64,000 bases of DNA from Oscillospiraceae bacterium (GCA_022800755.1 JAAWQX010000005.1:55548-119547), one strand, 5' to 3'; positions 51,743 to 60,634 are shown, counted from the stretch's first letter. Notes: generated by a model from the letters alone, not told the origin. Numbers and translations: made by a program.

Positions 51743-52681
51743 ATGGGCAAAATTTTTTGGAAAATCATCCGGCTCTTGCTGCTGACGCTGCTTGCGGCCC
51801 TCGCTTTGCTGGCGCTGTATCACCGCTTCGCGCTGGCGTTTGAACAAAAGCATTTGACGGCCCCCGGGAAGCTGGTGGACGTCAACGGCTACAAAATCCA
51901 CGTTTATACCGAAGGCAGCCGTGCCGAGGGTGCGCCGGTTGCGGTATTGTTATCCGGCAGCGGCACCGCGGCGCCGGTTTATGATTTCAAGCCGCTGTAT
52001 TCCCGGCTTTCCGACGACTGCGCCATCGCGGTGGTGGAAAAGGCCGGGTATGGCTATTCCGACATCGCCGACGTGCCCAGGGACGTACGCAGCATGGTGG
52101 AAGAGGTACGCGCGGCTTTATCCGCCGCACAGGTGCCGCCGCCTTATGTGCTGGTTCCCCACTCCATGTCCGGGCTGGAAGCGCTGTATTGGGCACAGCA
52201 GTTCCCGGAGGAAGTCGCCGGGATCGTGGGGCTGGATATGGCGACGCCGGAAAGCTACGAAAAAATGAGCCTGGACAGCACCCTGTCCCGCATGAAGCTC
52301 CTGCGGTTTACCGTGCAGCTGGGGCTGGTGCGCCTGCCGGGGGTCTATCCCCTCAATACCGAAGGCCTGACAGAGGCGGAAACCGCGCAGCTTCGGATGC
52401 TCAGCTACCGAAACGCTTTGGATCTGGATATGATGCGGGAATCCCAGTGTGTCGCGGAAAACGCCCGGGCCGTCAAGGACGGCGCGACGCCCGCCTGCCC
52501 GATCCGAATGTTTGCCTCTGACGGCGGAGAGATCGGTGATTTCTGGCGGGAGGAACAGGCCGCTTTTGCCGAGCGCGCAGGGGCAAGTCTTACCTTTTTG
52601 GACGGTGGACACTATCTCCACTATGAAAACAGCGGCCGTCTGGCCGCGGAGATCAAAGATTTTTTGCGGGAACTGACATAA
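51743..52681 (+). CDS. Membrane-anchored alpha/beta hydrolase
   Basis: The 312-residue protein has an N-terminal helix (IIRLLLLTLLAALALLALY) and an alpha/beta hydrolase domain. The oxyanion segment is LLSGSGTAAPVYDF, and the nucleophile elbow is VPHSMSGLEALYW, where the usual GxSxG is His-Ser-Met-Ser-Gly. The catalytic His is in DGGHYLHYEN near the C-terminus. The substrate cannot be told; lipase/esterase-type hydrolysis is the family expectation. ATG 51743 has GAAAGGA upstream. It lies just ahead of the ECF sigma gene but no common operon is evident. Confidence 0.85.
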   Translation: MGKIFWKIIRLLLLTLLAALALLALYHRFALAFEQKHLTAPGKLVDVNGYKIHVYTEGSRAEGAPVAVLLSGSGTAAPVYDFKPLYSRLSDDCAIAVVEKAGYGYSDIADVPRDVRSMVEEVRAALSAAQVPPPYVLVPHSMSGLEALYWAQQFPEEVAGIVGLDMATPESYEKMSLDSTLSRMKLLRFTVQLGLVRLPGVYPLNTEGLTEAETAQLRMLSYRNALDLDMMRESQCVAENARAVKDGATPACPIRMFASDGGEIGDFWREEQAAFAERAGASLTFLDGGHYLHYENSGRLAAEIKDFLRELT

Positions 52682-52758
52682 AAAATTTTCTCCTTGTGAC
52701 ATTTTTCGGTTCTACCGTGTTTTACTGGTGAAAGCTTTCAAACGGTAGGTGAATCAAT

Positions 52759-53241
52759 ATGGAACGATCAGAATTCTACCGGCTGGCCCGGCGGTATCAA
52801 GATACGGTCTTCCGCATCGCGCTGAACTATTTCCGCAGCGTACCCGATGCCGAGGACATGGTGCAGGAAGTGCTCATCAAACTCTACACTGCCCGTCAGC
52901 CGTTTCAAAACGACGAACATGTCCGGTATTGGTTGATCCGGGTGACTGTCAACCTGTGCAAAAACGCCCTGCGCAGTCCTTGGCGGAAGCGCCGGGTGTC
53001 TCTGGACGAACTTTCCGCTGCCATTCCCTTTGAGGAACCGGCACAAAGCGACTTGTTCCTGACCGTCATGAGCCTGCCGGAAAAGTACAGAACGGTGCTG
53101 TACCTGTTTTACTACGAGGACTGCACCGTGAAAGACATCGCCCGGCTGCTGGACCTGAAGGAATCCGCCGTGACCACACGGCTGTCCCGGGCCCGCCGGG
53201 CGCTGCGCTCAGAACTGATGGAGGTGACGTACGATGGATGA
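52759..53241 (+). CDS. ECF-type RNA polymerase sigma factor
   Basis: The 160-residue protein has the sigma-70 region 2 (SEFYRLARRYQDTVFRIALNYFRSVPDAEDMVQEVLIKLY) and region 4 (SLPEKYRTVLYLFYYEDCTVKDIARLLDLKESAVTTRLSRARRALR). It has no region 1 or 3, which is the ECF layout. It overlaps the next gene, a membrane protein, by 8 nt; that partner is probably its anti-sigma factor. The target promoters are not recognisable in the window. Confidence 0.93.
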   Translation: MERSEFYRLARRYQDTVFRIALNYFRSVPDAEDMVQEVLIKLYTARQPFQNDEHVRYWLIRVTVNLCKNALRSPWRKRRVSLDELSAAIPFEEPAQSDLFLTVMSLPEKYRTVLYLFYYEDCTVKDIARLLDLKESAVTTRLSRARRALRSELMEVTYDG

Positions 53242-54562
53242 CCGTCAATTATACAGGGAAACCTTCAGCCAGGTGCGCTCCTCCCTGGTCATTAACGAGG
53301 AGATGCTGCAAATGCAACCAAAACGCACCCATGTGGTCCGGACCATCGCCGTTGTCGCGGCGGTCATCTGCCTGCTGCTGGCCTGCGGTGTGACCGCCGT
53401 GGCAACAAACCTGTTCGGCCTGCGGGACCTGATCATCGCACCGGAAGCAATCGTCGGTCCTGAGGGGGACAAAGAGACTGTGGAACTCATTTCCATGCAG
53501 GGCTATTACGACAGCCCGGAGGCTAAAGCCTGCGCCGAGTGGCAGGAATTTTACAGTAAATATGTCCCCACGCTGAATCTGGACAACTCGATTTTCGTCC
53601 CCGGAACTGCTTACAACAACTACGGTGTGTACGACCAAACCATGGCCGACAAGCTGGAAGAAATCGCGGAAACATACAATTTGACGCTCTATGACAACAT
53701 GACTGACCTATTCAGCGAATCGGCCCTGAATGACGCCATGGGCGGGGAATTTTTGTCCGGGGCCTGCACGTTTTTCTGGGGCTACTGCTTCGGTGACGGC
53801 ACCCTGCAATTCGAGGGCGACTGCTCCGTGGGCGCCGGCACCTTGGATTTTCAGTTCCGCCGGAGTCAGAAGGGCACGCTTTCCGACGTAGTGCTGAATA
53901 TCGGACACGCCGCGGACTATGAGCAGTGGCACTACACCACGCAAGACGGCACAGAACTCATTCTGGCCATGCGGGACACTCAGTCGCTGATCTTTACCGA
54001 CCTGCCCAACTGCTTTGTATGTGTCAACGTTCTCGCTGGCACGGGCGGCGGTCTTTTGTATGACGACCTGCAAATCACAAAGGCCGATTTAGAACTCATG
54101 GCAGAGTGCTTTGACTGGACGCTGTGCGCCGGTAATATCACGCCGCCGCTGGACAGTTCCGCCATTCCGCCGGAGCCGGACCAGGAGAACGGGCAATTCC
54201 CGGCTGACGATTTTTACGCAGCAGCAACCAAGTTCCCCGCCTATGCGGTGGAGGATTTCGCCTCCACGGTGCGCGCCCATTTGCTGGACCGCAACTGGGA
54301 GGGATTGAGTGAGTGTCTGGCCTACCCTATCACTATTGGGAGCACCACCTGTAACAGCGCCGAGGAGTTTACCGCGATAGATTGGGAGGGCATATTCACC
54401 GATGATTTCTTCCGAGCCGTTGAAGCCGAGACCTGCCATGAGATGTTCTGCAATTCCGATGGCATTATGCTTGCAGACGGGCTGATGTGGCTGGCGGAGG
54501 TGCACGTTACCTCGGAATTCGGTGAGGATGATACGCTGAAGGTCATCAACATCTATGCCTGA
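53234..54562 (+). CDS. Membrane protein, probable anti-sigma factor with large external domain
   Basis: The 442-residue protein has a short cytoplasmic part (residues 1-35), one membrane helix (VVRTIAVVAAVICLLLACGVTAVA, about 34-58) and a large outside region. The last 110 residues (ASTVRAHLLDRNWEGLSECLAYPITI onward) look like an NTF2/DUF4829-like domain; this is a tentative reading. Translational overlap with the ECF gene is the usual sigma/anti-sigma arrangement in Firmicutes, although the short cytoplasmic part lacks a clear zinc anti-sigma motif. What it senses is unknown. Confidence 0.72.
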   Translation: MDDRQLYRETFSQVRSSLVINEEMLQMQPKRTHVVRTIAVVAAVICLLLACGVTAVATNLFGLRDLIIAPEAIVGPEGDKETVELISMQGYYDSPEAKACAEWQEFYSKYVPTLNLDNSIFVPGTAYNNYGVYDQTMADKLEEIAETYNLTLYDNMTDLFSESALNDAMGGEFLSGACTFFWGYCFGDGTLQFEGDCSVGAGTLDFQFRRSQKGTLSDVVLNIGHAADYEQWHYTTQDGTELILAMRDTQSLIFTDLPNCFVCVNVLAGTGGGLLYDDLQITKADLELMAECFDWTLCAGNITPPLDSSAIPPEPDQENGQFPADDFYAAATKFPAYAVEDFASTVRAHLLDRNWEGLSECLAYPITIGSTTCNSAEEFTAIDWEGIFTDDFFRAVEAETCHEMFCNSDGIMLADGLMWLAEVHVTSEFGEDDTLKVINIYA

Positions 54563-54571
54563 CAAGTTCAC

Positions 54572-54599
54572 TTGACAGGCCCGTAAAACGTGCTATCAT
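54572..54599 (+). promoter_or_regulatory. Promoter of the lipoprotein gene
   Basis: TTGACA (54572-54577), 16-nt spacer, TATCAT (54594-54599), starting 10 nt after the stop of the membrane-protein gene. Confidence 0.8.
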
Positions 54600-54624
54600 G
54601 GGGAAAACGCCCTGGGAGGTTTCT

Positions 54625-55332
54625 ATGAAAAAGACCGCTTTATGCCTGATACTGGCGCTGCTGCTCACCGGCTGCGCCGCGCCGAAGGTCCACGTTCTTT
54701 CCAGCGATGAGCAGATTGCCGTGCTGGCGGAAAGATTCAGCGGGCTGGAAAGCGAGGTCGAGTGGCTTTCCTATGAGTCCAGTACCCAATTCGCCGTGAC
54801 GGATCTGGACGGCAACGGTCTTCTTGAACTGGTAGTCAGTTCCATGCAAGGGACCGGGCTGTTTTCCTACTCACACTATTACGAGGTCAACGAGGACGGT
54901 TCCGGCGTGACGGAATGGCAGTGGCCGCAGCCTATGGAATCCGAGCCGGACATCGGCTACGCGGATATGGCGTTCTATTCGGACGAGGACGGCGTGCGGC
55001 ATTACCGGCTGGAAGACTATATCCGCAACGGCTACGCCGAAAATTGGCTGGGGCTTTACGATGTGGTCTACCGTGACGATATGATCGAGCAAACACTGCT
55101 GGCAGAACGGTACGCCGTCATCCGTGACGGAAGCGACGAATTTGATATGACTTTCTACGACGGCAACGGACAGGAAATCACGGAAGCGGAATTTGACGCC
55201 GTGGCCAACACCATGCAGACCGGGCAGACCGCCCATATCGGCTGGATGGGGTATGACCAAGTAAAGGGGCTGGGAAAAGAAGAATTGGTCCGTCCGCTGG
55301 CGGATTCCTGGGCGGAATTTTCCGCGGAATAA
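54625..55332 (+). CDS. Lipoprotein of unknown function
   Basis: The 235-residue protein has a lipoprotein signal (LCLILALLLTGC). Near residue 60 a segment FAVTDLDGNGLLELVVSS resembles an FG-GAP/EF-hand-like calcium loop. The rest has no family I recognise. ATG 54625 is preceded by GGGAGG. It has its own promoter and terminator, directly after the ECF sigma pair. A link to that system is possible by position only. Confidence 0.75.
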   Translation: MKKTALCLILALLLTGCAAPKVHVLSSDEQIAVLAERFSGLESEVEWLSYESSTQFAVTDLDGNGLLELVVSSMQGTGLFSYSHYYEVNEDGSGVTEWQWPQPMESEPDIGYADMAFYSDEDGVRHYRLEDYIRNGYAENWLGLYDVVYRDDMIEQTLLAERYAVIRDGSDEFDMTFYDGNGQEITEAEFDAVANTMQTGQTAHIGWMGYDQVKGLGKEELVRPLADSWAEFSAE

Positions 55333-55345
55333 GTCTGAACACGCA

Positions 55346-55378
55346 AAAGCCCCCGGCACTTTCAGGGCCGGGGGCTTT
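55346..55378 (+). terminator. Intrinsic terminator of the lipoprotein gene
   Basis: AAAGCCCCCGGC and GCCGGGGGCTTT form a 12-bp stem 14 nt after the stop codon. Confidence 0.9.
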
Positions 55379-55642
55379 CTATATCATCGCCGGATGGGCG
55401 GTCATATTTGGTCTGTCCTTTTGTTCTCGGGCGGACAGGAATCCCACTCCCGGGCGGCGGCGTTTCGGCCTGACCGCCCGATGTGTTTGTTTGTGTTAGG
55501 AGAAAGAGAGGAATAAAAGGTTTGGAGTTCTTCCGAGTGTTATAGTACACGATGACAACTCCCATTTGGTGAAGAAACCATGGAAAGATTATGAACTTTT
55601 GGAGAACTCAGTCCATATCTTTTGCCAAATTTTGAAAAAACC
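55379..55642. other. Gene-free stretch between two converging units
   Basis: This stretch lies between the terminator of the lipoprotein gene and that of the murC-rqcP unit. I see no credible gene, repeat or RNA signature in it; short open frames lack ribosome binding sites. Confidence 0.5.
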
Positions 55643-55683
55643 GAATGAAAACAGCCACAGGACGTGTATTCCTGTGGCTGTTT
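55643..55683 (-). terminator. Intrinsic terminator of murC-rqcP
   Basis: On the minus strand, AAACAGCCACAGG and CCTGTGGCTGTTT form a 13-bp stem, followed by TCATTCGG. The T-run is short. Confidence 0.85.
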
Positions 55684-55688
55684 CGCAT

Positions 55689-55931
55689 TTACGCCAATTC
55701 CCGGTACATGGCCGCGGCGTCTTCCTTTTTTACCGTCTCATTTACCGCCAGCACCTCTACCTTTACTGTGCGCTGGCCGAAGGCAATCTCGATCACGTCG
55801 CCCACCTTCACGTCATAGCTGGCCTTGGCGGGTCGGCCGTTCACCGTCACCTTTGCCGCGTCGCAGGCCTCGTTGGCCACGGTGCGGCGCTTGATGAGGC
55901 GGGATACCTTTAAGTATTTGTCCAATCTCAT
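55689..55931 (-). CDS. rqcP: S4-domain ribosome quality control protein RqcP (YabO)
   Basis: The 80-residue protein is an S4 RNA-binding domain with the RqcP pattern MRLDKYLKVSRLIKRRTVANE at the start, VNGRPAKASYDVKVGDVIEI in the middle and KKEDAAAMYREL at the end. In Bacillus, RqcP works with RqcH at stalled 50S subunits to add alanine tails. It overlaps the end of murC by 4 nt and is its downstream partner in the transcript; no functional link to cell wall synthesis is implied. Confidence 0.92.
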   Translation of the reverse strand: MRLDKYLKVSRLIKRRTVANEACDAAKVTVNGRPAKASYDVKVGDVIEIAFGQRTVKVEVLAVNETVKKEDAAAMYRELA

Positions 55932-57301
55932 GGCTTCACCAGTTCTTCTCCGATTTTGTACACGTCCCCCGCGCCGATGGTCAAGACGATGTCGCCGGGT
56001 TGGACGTATTTTTTCAGGTCGGCGACAATGTCCGGGAAGTTGTCAAAAAACTTCGCGCCGTTGATCTTCGCCGCAATGTCTTTGGAGGAAATACCCATGG
56101 TATTCGTCTCCCGGGCAGCATAAATTTCCGCCAGATAGGTCTGGTCCGGGCGGCAAAGCTGCTCCACGAAATGATCGAACAGCGCCAGCGTGCGGGAATA
56201 GGTGTGGGGCTGGAACACCACGATCACACGCTTATAGCCCAAGCGCTCTACGGTGTCCAGCGTGACTTTCAAAGCACTGGGGTGGTGGGCGTAGTCGTCG
56301 TACACGTCCGCGCCGTTGTACTTGCCCTTGTACTCGAACCGCCGGCCCGCGCCGTTGAAGCCCGCCAGGCCGTATTTCACCGCGTTTGCCCCCACGCCAA
56401 GACGCATGGTGGCGGCGATGGCCGCCAGGGCGTTACGCACGTTGAACAGGCCCGGGACATGCAGCGTCACATCCGTGAGCTTCTCGCCGAAGCAGTACAC
56501 GTCAAAGCTCGTGCTGGCGCCGGAAAAACTGATGTTTTTCGCGTACACATCCGCCTGTTCCGTAAGGCCAAAAGTGATGACCTCCCGGTCCACGCCCTTG
56601 AGGGCTTCCATGGTGTTCTCGTCCTCCAGATTCGCCACGATCAGGCCGTTTTCCGGCACGGACGCGGCGAACTGCCGGAAAGACCGCTGGATGGCCGGCA
56701 GGCCCTCGGTGAAATAGTCCAGATGGTCTTCCTCAATGTTCAGCACCACCGCGATGGTGGGGAAAAAGTTCAAAAAGGAATCGCAGTATTCGCAGGATTC
56801 CAGCACGATGGTCTCTCCATGGCCCACCCGATGGCCCGCTTTCAGCATGGGCAGGGTGCCGCCGATCATGACGGTGGGGTCCTTTTCCGCCGCCATAAGG
56901 ATATGGGTGCACATGGAAGTGCTTGTGGTCTTTCCATGGGTCCCGGCAATGCACAGAGCGTTTTTGTAATATTTCATGATCGCGCCCCAGGCCTGGGCCC
57001 GTTCGTAGACGGGGATCCCCATTTCATGGGCCGCCTGAATTTCCGGATTGTCGTCATGCACCGCGGCGGTGCGGATGATGAACTGGGTGTCCGGCTCCAC
57101 GTTGGATGCCTTGTGCCCGTAATAGACCTTTACGCCCAGCGTTTCTAAATGATCGGTCTTCTCGCTTTCGGTCATGTCGGAACCGGTAATACGCATTCCA
57201 GCGCCCGCCAGCACCTCAGCCAGCGGCGACATAGACACGCCGCCCACACCGATGAGATGGCCTTTTTTTCCACGTTTCAAATATTCGTCAAAAGCTGTCA
57301 T
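55928..57301 (-). CDS. murC: UDP-N-acetylmuramate-L-alanine ligase
   Basis: MurC adds the first amino acid, L-alanine, to UDP-MurNAc. The 457-residue Mur ligase has the N-terminal GVGGVSMSPLAEVL dinucleotide-like loop and GSDMTESEKTDHLE. The ATP P-loop is CIAGTHGKTTSTSM, and LNIEEDHLDYF is typical of MurC. YDDYAHHPSALKVTL and VFQPHTYSRT lie in the C-terminal domain. It overlaps rqcP by 4 nt. Confidence 0.97.
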   Translation of the reverse strand: MTAFDEYLKRGKKGHLIGVGGVSMSPLAEVLAGAGMRITGSDMTESEKTDHLETLGVKVYYGHKASNVEPDTQFIIRTAAVHDDNPEIQAAHEMGIPVYERAQAWGAIMKYYKNALCIAGTHGKTTSTSMCTHILMAAEKDPTVMIGGTLPMLKAGHRVGHGETIVLESCEYCDSFLNFFPTIAVVLNIEEDHLDYFTEGLPAIQRSFRQFAASVPENGLIVANLEDENTMEALKGVDREVITFGLTEQADVYAKNISFSGASTSFDVYCFGEKLTDVTLHVPGLFNVRNALAAIAATMRLGVGANAVKYGLAGFNGAGRRFEYKGKYNGADVYDDYAHHPSALKVTLDTVERLGYKRVIVVFQPHTYSRTLALFDHFVEQLCRPDQTYLAEIYAARETNTMGISSKDIAAKINGAKFFDNFPDIVADLKKYVQPGDIVLTIGAGDVYKIGEELVKP

Positions 57302-57324
57302 AGCAGCCTCCCAATTTCCTTTTA

Positions 57325-57353
57325 TTGTTATTTTCCCACGTTAGTATTATAAT
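57325..57353 (+). promoter_or_regulatory. Promoter of the cca operon
   Basis: TTGTTA (57325-57330), 17-nt spacer, TATAAT (57348-57353), 48 nt ahead of the cca start. It lies in the short divergent gap with murC. Confidence 0.78.
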
Positions 57354-57401
57354 ATCCATAGCAAAAGAAAACAAGCCCTAATTCCATAGGAGGTAGTATG
57401 T

Positions 57402-58565
57402 ATGGACCTGTTAACAGTCCCCGCCGGAATCAAGGGTATTCTCCGGTGCTTTCAGCAGGCCGGATACGAAGCGTATCTGGTCGGCGGCTGTGTGCGGGAC
57501 ACCCTCATCGGCCGGGTGCCGGGAGACTGGGACATCTGCACCGCCGCCCTGCCGGAGCAAACCATCGCCCTGTTCGGCCGCACAGTTCCCACAGGGCTCA
57601 GGCATGGGACCGTTACCGTATTTTATGGCGGCGTACAAGCCGAGGTGACAACCTTCCGGGTGGACGGCGGATACTCCGACCATCGCCGGCCTGATGAAGT
57701 GCGCTTCACAGACCGGCTGGAGGAGGACTTGTCCCGGCGGGATTTCACCATCAACGCCATGGCCATGGGGCTGGACGGGCAAGTCATCGACCTGTTCGGC
57801 GGACAGGATGATTTGCGGCAGCGGGTCATCCGCTGCGTGGGTGACCCGGACATCCGGTTTCAGGAAGACGCCCTGCGGATGTTCCGGGCCTTTCGCTTCG
57901 CCGCGCAGCTGGGGTTTTCCTCCGCCGCTTACAACGCCATTCGCAGAAACGCCCATTTAGCCCGCTTCGTCGCCCCGGAGCGCATCTGCGTGGAGCTTGA
58001 AAAGACCCTGCTGTCTCCCCGGCCGGAATTCGTGCAAAGTATGGTGCGTTACGGCCTTTTGGACGCGTTTTTGTCCCGCACTGACGTGTCTCTGGTCTGG
58101 AATACCGCCTCACCCCCGGAAAAAGCCCTGCGCTGGGCGCAGTTCTGCGCCGCCTTCCGCGCCGCCGGAGCTGTGGACGACATCGGCGGATTTCTCCGCA
58201 GTCTGCGGGTGGACGGACACACTACCCGGCTGTGTGAAAAGGCCATGGAGATCACTGCCGCGCCTTTCCCCACCGACGATGCCGGGCTGCGCCGCCTGAT
58301 CGCCCGGTACGGCCCCGAGGCCGTCCGCTGCGCCGCTTGTACCGTGGGCGGTTTATTCCGGGTCGAGGCCGTTCTCGCGTCCGGCGCGTGTCTGGACCTG
58401 GCTCACTTAGCCGTCAGCGGCGCGGACTTGCAGGTCCTGGGCTATCAAGGCCCCGCTTTGGGCCGAGCGCTCCAGCGGCTGCTGGACGCGGTGCTGGAAG
58501 ACCCATCGTGCAACCATAGAGAGACTTTACTTCAACGCTTACAACAGGAGGTCCCCCATGACTGA
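57402..58565 (+). CDS. cca: CCA tRNA nucleotidyltransferase / poly(A)-polymerase family protein
   Basis: This class II nucleotidyltransferase adds or repairs the CCA end of tRNAs. The 387-residue protein has EAYLVGGCVRDTLIGRVPGDWDI, where the catalytic aspartates follow the GG motif. RRDFTINAMAMG and GDPDIRFQEDALRMFRAFRFAAQLGF are family-specific. No HD domain is visible. AGGAGG lies upstream of the ATG. It overlaps the next gene by 8 nt. The two activities (CCA versus A-adding) cannot be separated from sequence alone. Confidence 0.93.
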   Translation: MDLLTVPAGIKGILRCFQQAGYEAYLVGGCVRDTLIGRVPGDWDICTAALPEQTIALFGRTVPTGLRHGTVTVFYGGVQAEVTTFRVDGGYSDHRRPDEVRFTDRLEEDLSRRDFTINAMAMGLDGQVIDLFGGQDDLRQRVIRCVGDPDIRFQEDALRMFRAFRFAAQLGFSSAAYNAIRRNAHLARFVAPERICVELEKTLLSPRPEFVQSMVRYGLLDAFLSRTDVSLVWNTASPPEKALRWAQFCAAFRAAGAVDDIGGFLRSLRVDGHTTRLCEKAMEITAAPFPTDDAGLRRLIARYGPEAVRCAACTVGGLFRVEAVLASGACLDLAHLAVSGADLQVLGYQGPALGRALQRLLDAVLEDPSCNHRETLLQRLQQEVPHD

Positions 58566-59130
58566 TTGGATCACGCTGCAAAACGACTGCATGAACTGTC
58601 GAAAATGCGCCCTGCACGAGACCCGGCATAACGTCGTGTTCGGCGTCGGCAATGTCCACTCCCCCGTCCTGCTCATCGGCGAAGGCCCCGGCGAGCAGGA
58701 AGATTTAAAGGGCGAACCGTTCGTCGGCCCCGCCGGGAAGCTGCTAGACGATATGCTGGAGCTTATTGATCTGGACCGCACAAAGGTCTACATCGCCAAC
58801 ATCGTCAAGTGCCGTCCACCCCGGAACCGGGACCCGCAAAATCAGGAGCAGGATGCCTGCCGCCCCTGGCTGGACGCACAGATTCAGTTGATCCAGCCAA
58901 AAATCATCATTTGCCTGGGGCGCATCGCTGCAATGGGCCTGATCAAGCCGGATTTCAAGATCACCCGGGAGCATGGCACCTGGTTCGACATCGACGGTCG
59001 GCGCTACATGGCCATCTACCACCCCTCCGCCCTGCTGCGAGACCCCTCCAAGCGGCCGGAAACTTTCGTAGACCTGCGGGAAATCCGCGGGGAGATCAGA
59101 CGTATCTGCCCGGAGGTCTACCATGGATGA
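58558..59130 (+). CDS. Type-4 (family 4) uracil-DNA glycosylase
   Basis: This enzyme removes uracil from DNA. The 190-residue protein has four cysteines in the family 4 arrangement (CMNCRKC, KCRPPRNR and ACRPW) that hold a 4Fe-4S cluster. The active-site segment is GEGPGEQEDLKGEPFVGPAG, and HPSALLR is the second catalytic motif. It overlaps both neighbours by 8 nt in the cca-UDG-GNAT run, so all three are translated together. Confidence 0.95.
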   Translation: MTDWITLQNDCMNCRKCALHETRHNVVFGVGNVHSPVLLIGEGPGEQEDLKGEPFVGPAGKLLDDMLELIDLDRTKVYIANIVKCRPPRNRDPQNQEQDACRPWLDAQIQLIQPKIIICLGRIAAMGLIKPDFKITREHGTWFDIDGRRYMAIYHPSALLRDPSKRPETFVDLREIRGEIRRICPEVYHG

Positions 59131-59935
59131 CTATATCCTGCGCCCCTATGCCCCCGGCGACCGGGACGGCTGCGCGGCGTTATGGGAGCAGGTGTTCGGT
59201 GATCCGGCAGAGCTGGTAACGCAGTTTTTGTCGCTGTTCGAGGCGCAGGAGGGCTTTTGCCTGCTGGCGGAACACAGCGGGGAAATCGCGGCGGCGGCCT
59301 ATTCCCTGCCGGGCTTGACGGTGCTGCGTCCGGGACGCCCAGACCTGCCCGCCCGGTATCTCTACGCCGTGGCCACACATCCCGTGCACCGGAAAAACGG
59401 TCTCGCCGCGGCGCTGTGCCGTGGACTGCGGGATGACGCGTTCGTCCAAGGCGCGCTGCTGCTCACGAAGCCCGCTGAGCCAAGTCTTTATCCCTGGTAC
59501 GCAGAAAAAATCGGCGCGGTCCCGGCCATGCCCTGCCGTCGTGTGACCGTAACAACGCCCTGCGGCGGCGATGTAACGCCCCTCACACCGAAGCAGTACA
59601 GCACCGTGCGGGAAGCGCGGCTGTCCGGCGTTCCCCATGTGCGCCTGCCGGACGCGCTGTTCGTCTGGGAGCACCTGCTCCATAAGCATTACGGCGGCGG
59701 ATTTTATGCCGTGAATGGCGGCATCGCGGACATATACGCCGGCGAGTCGCTGGAACTTCCCGAACTGCTCGCCGATGTGCCGGAAGCGGCCGCCGGGGCG
59801 CTTTTACGGCAGTTCGGCGCAAGAGAAGCCACCGCCTGCCTGCCTGGTGACGAGGAAGATTATATCTCCTGCGCCGCGCCGGATTCATTGACGGACAGCC
59901 TCCCGGATGTTTGGTTCGGCCCGGTGTTCGGATGA
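59123..59935 (+). CDS. GNAT-family N-acetyltransferase (two-domain)
   Basis: The 270-residue protein has a GNAT domain in its first half: YILRPYAPGDRDGCAALWEQVFGD at the start and the acetyl-CoA region ATHPVHRKNGLAAALCRGL. A second part follows that may be another GNAT-like or sterol-carrier-like domain, as in Eis-type proteins; that reading is tentative. It begins within the last codons of the UDG gene. The acceptor is unknown. Confidence 0.83.
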   Translation: MDDYILRPYAPGDRDGCAALWEQVFGDPAELVTQFLSLFEAQEGFCLLAEHSGEIAAAAYSLPGLTVLRPGRPDLPARYLYAVATHPVHRKNGLAAALCRGLRDDAFVQGALLLTKPAEPSLYPWYAEKIGAVPAMPCRRVTVTTPCGGDVTPLTPKQYSTVREARLSGVPHVRLPDALFVWEHLLHKHYGGGFYAVNGGIADIYAGESLELPELLADVPEAAAGALLRQFGAREATACLPGDEEDYISCAAPDSLTDSLPDVWFGPVFG

Positions 59936-60067
59936 ATTATGTAAACTTTTTTCGCATTTAATATTCTTGTAACAATTTTCCCCTTTTTTCTGTAATAACT
60001 TCGGGGTATCCTAAATACACAAGACAAGAGATTGTTTCATCTTTTTCATTTTATCCTCATCCTTTGG

Positions 60068-60099
60068 AACCGCCGTATGAAAGTACGGCGGTTCTTTTT
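60068..60099 (+). terminator. Intrinsic terminator downstream of the cca operon
   Basis: AACCGCCGTA and TACGGCGGTT form a 10-bp stem with a 6-nt loop, followed by CTTTTT. It lies about 130 nt after the GNAT stop codon. Confidence 0.75.
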
Positions 60100-60223
60100 C
60101 CGAAATCAAAGCCCAACAACGTGGGTTTGATTTCGAGAGGACGAGCCCCGGCGCGCAGGCCCCGGCGGGCTTGCCCGCCGGAACGCAGCAAAGGGTGCGA
60201 GGACGAATACGGCGGTTCTTTTT
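60084..60223. repeat. GC-rich element framed by two copies of a terminator arm
   Basis: TACGGCGGTTCTTTTT occurs at 60084-60099 and again at 60208-60223. The 108 bases between them hold a hairpin (GAAATCAAA with TTTGATTTC and inner CCCA/TGGG, 60101-60134) and a very GC-rich part with GGCGGGCTTGCCCGCC. There is also a repeated GAGGACGA (about 60137 and 60198). No gene is present. It looks like a small insertion or slippage-type duplication inside a terminator. Confidence 0.6.
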
Positions 60224-60279
60224 TGCATAAAATCCCATCCCCGCGGGAACACTATGGAAAAACGCAAAGGAGGATGACC

Positions 60280-60468
60280 ATGGAACAAAACTGGCTGAAA
60301 GGCCCGATGCCCATGGGGCTGGGGATGGCGCTGGTGGAGAATCCCACGGCACTGGAGAAATACGCCGCCATGACCCGGGAGGAAAAACAGCACTTTATCA
60401 ACGGCTCCAAGGGTGCAGAAAGCAAGCAGGCCATGCAGTCTTATGTGGACCAGCTTCTGACAAACTGA
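60280..60468 (+). CDS. Small conserved-looking protein of unknown function
   Basis: The 62-residue protein reads MEQNWLKGPMPMGLGMALVENP and continues with AALEKYAAM-like helix, EEKQHFINGSKG and a final helical QSYVDQLLTN. A good AAAGGAGG precedes ATG 60280 by 6 nt (a second ATG lies two codons earlier). A terminator follows at once. I do not recognise a family; its soluble helical composition gives no clear role. Confidence 0.7.
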   Translation: MEQNWLKGPMPMGLGMALVENPTALEKYAAMTREEKQHFINGSKGAESKQAMQSYVDQLLTN

Positions 60469-60478
60469 ACCGATACAA

Positions 60479-60507
60479 AAAAATCCCGCTGAAGCGGGAT
60501 TTTTTGT
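60479..60507 (+). terminator. Intrinsic terminator of the small gene
   Basis: AAAATCCCGCT and AGCGGGATTTT form a stem with a very short GA loop and a T-tail. Confidence 0.88.
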
Positions 60508-60634
60508 TGCATCAAAATCGGCAAATTTGAGGGCAGTGCGGGGTATTTATGGAGGGCCTACTTAAATAATGTCGCGCGCGCACGCGACAGGACTTGCGGG
60601 TCTCCCGAAAATTTGCAGACGGAGGAATACAAAC

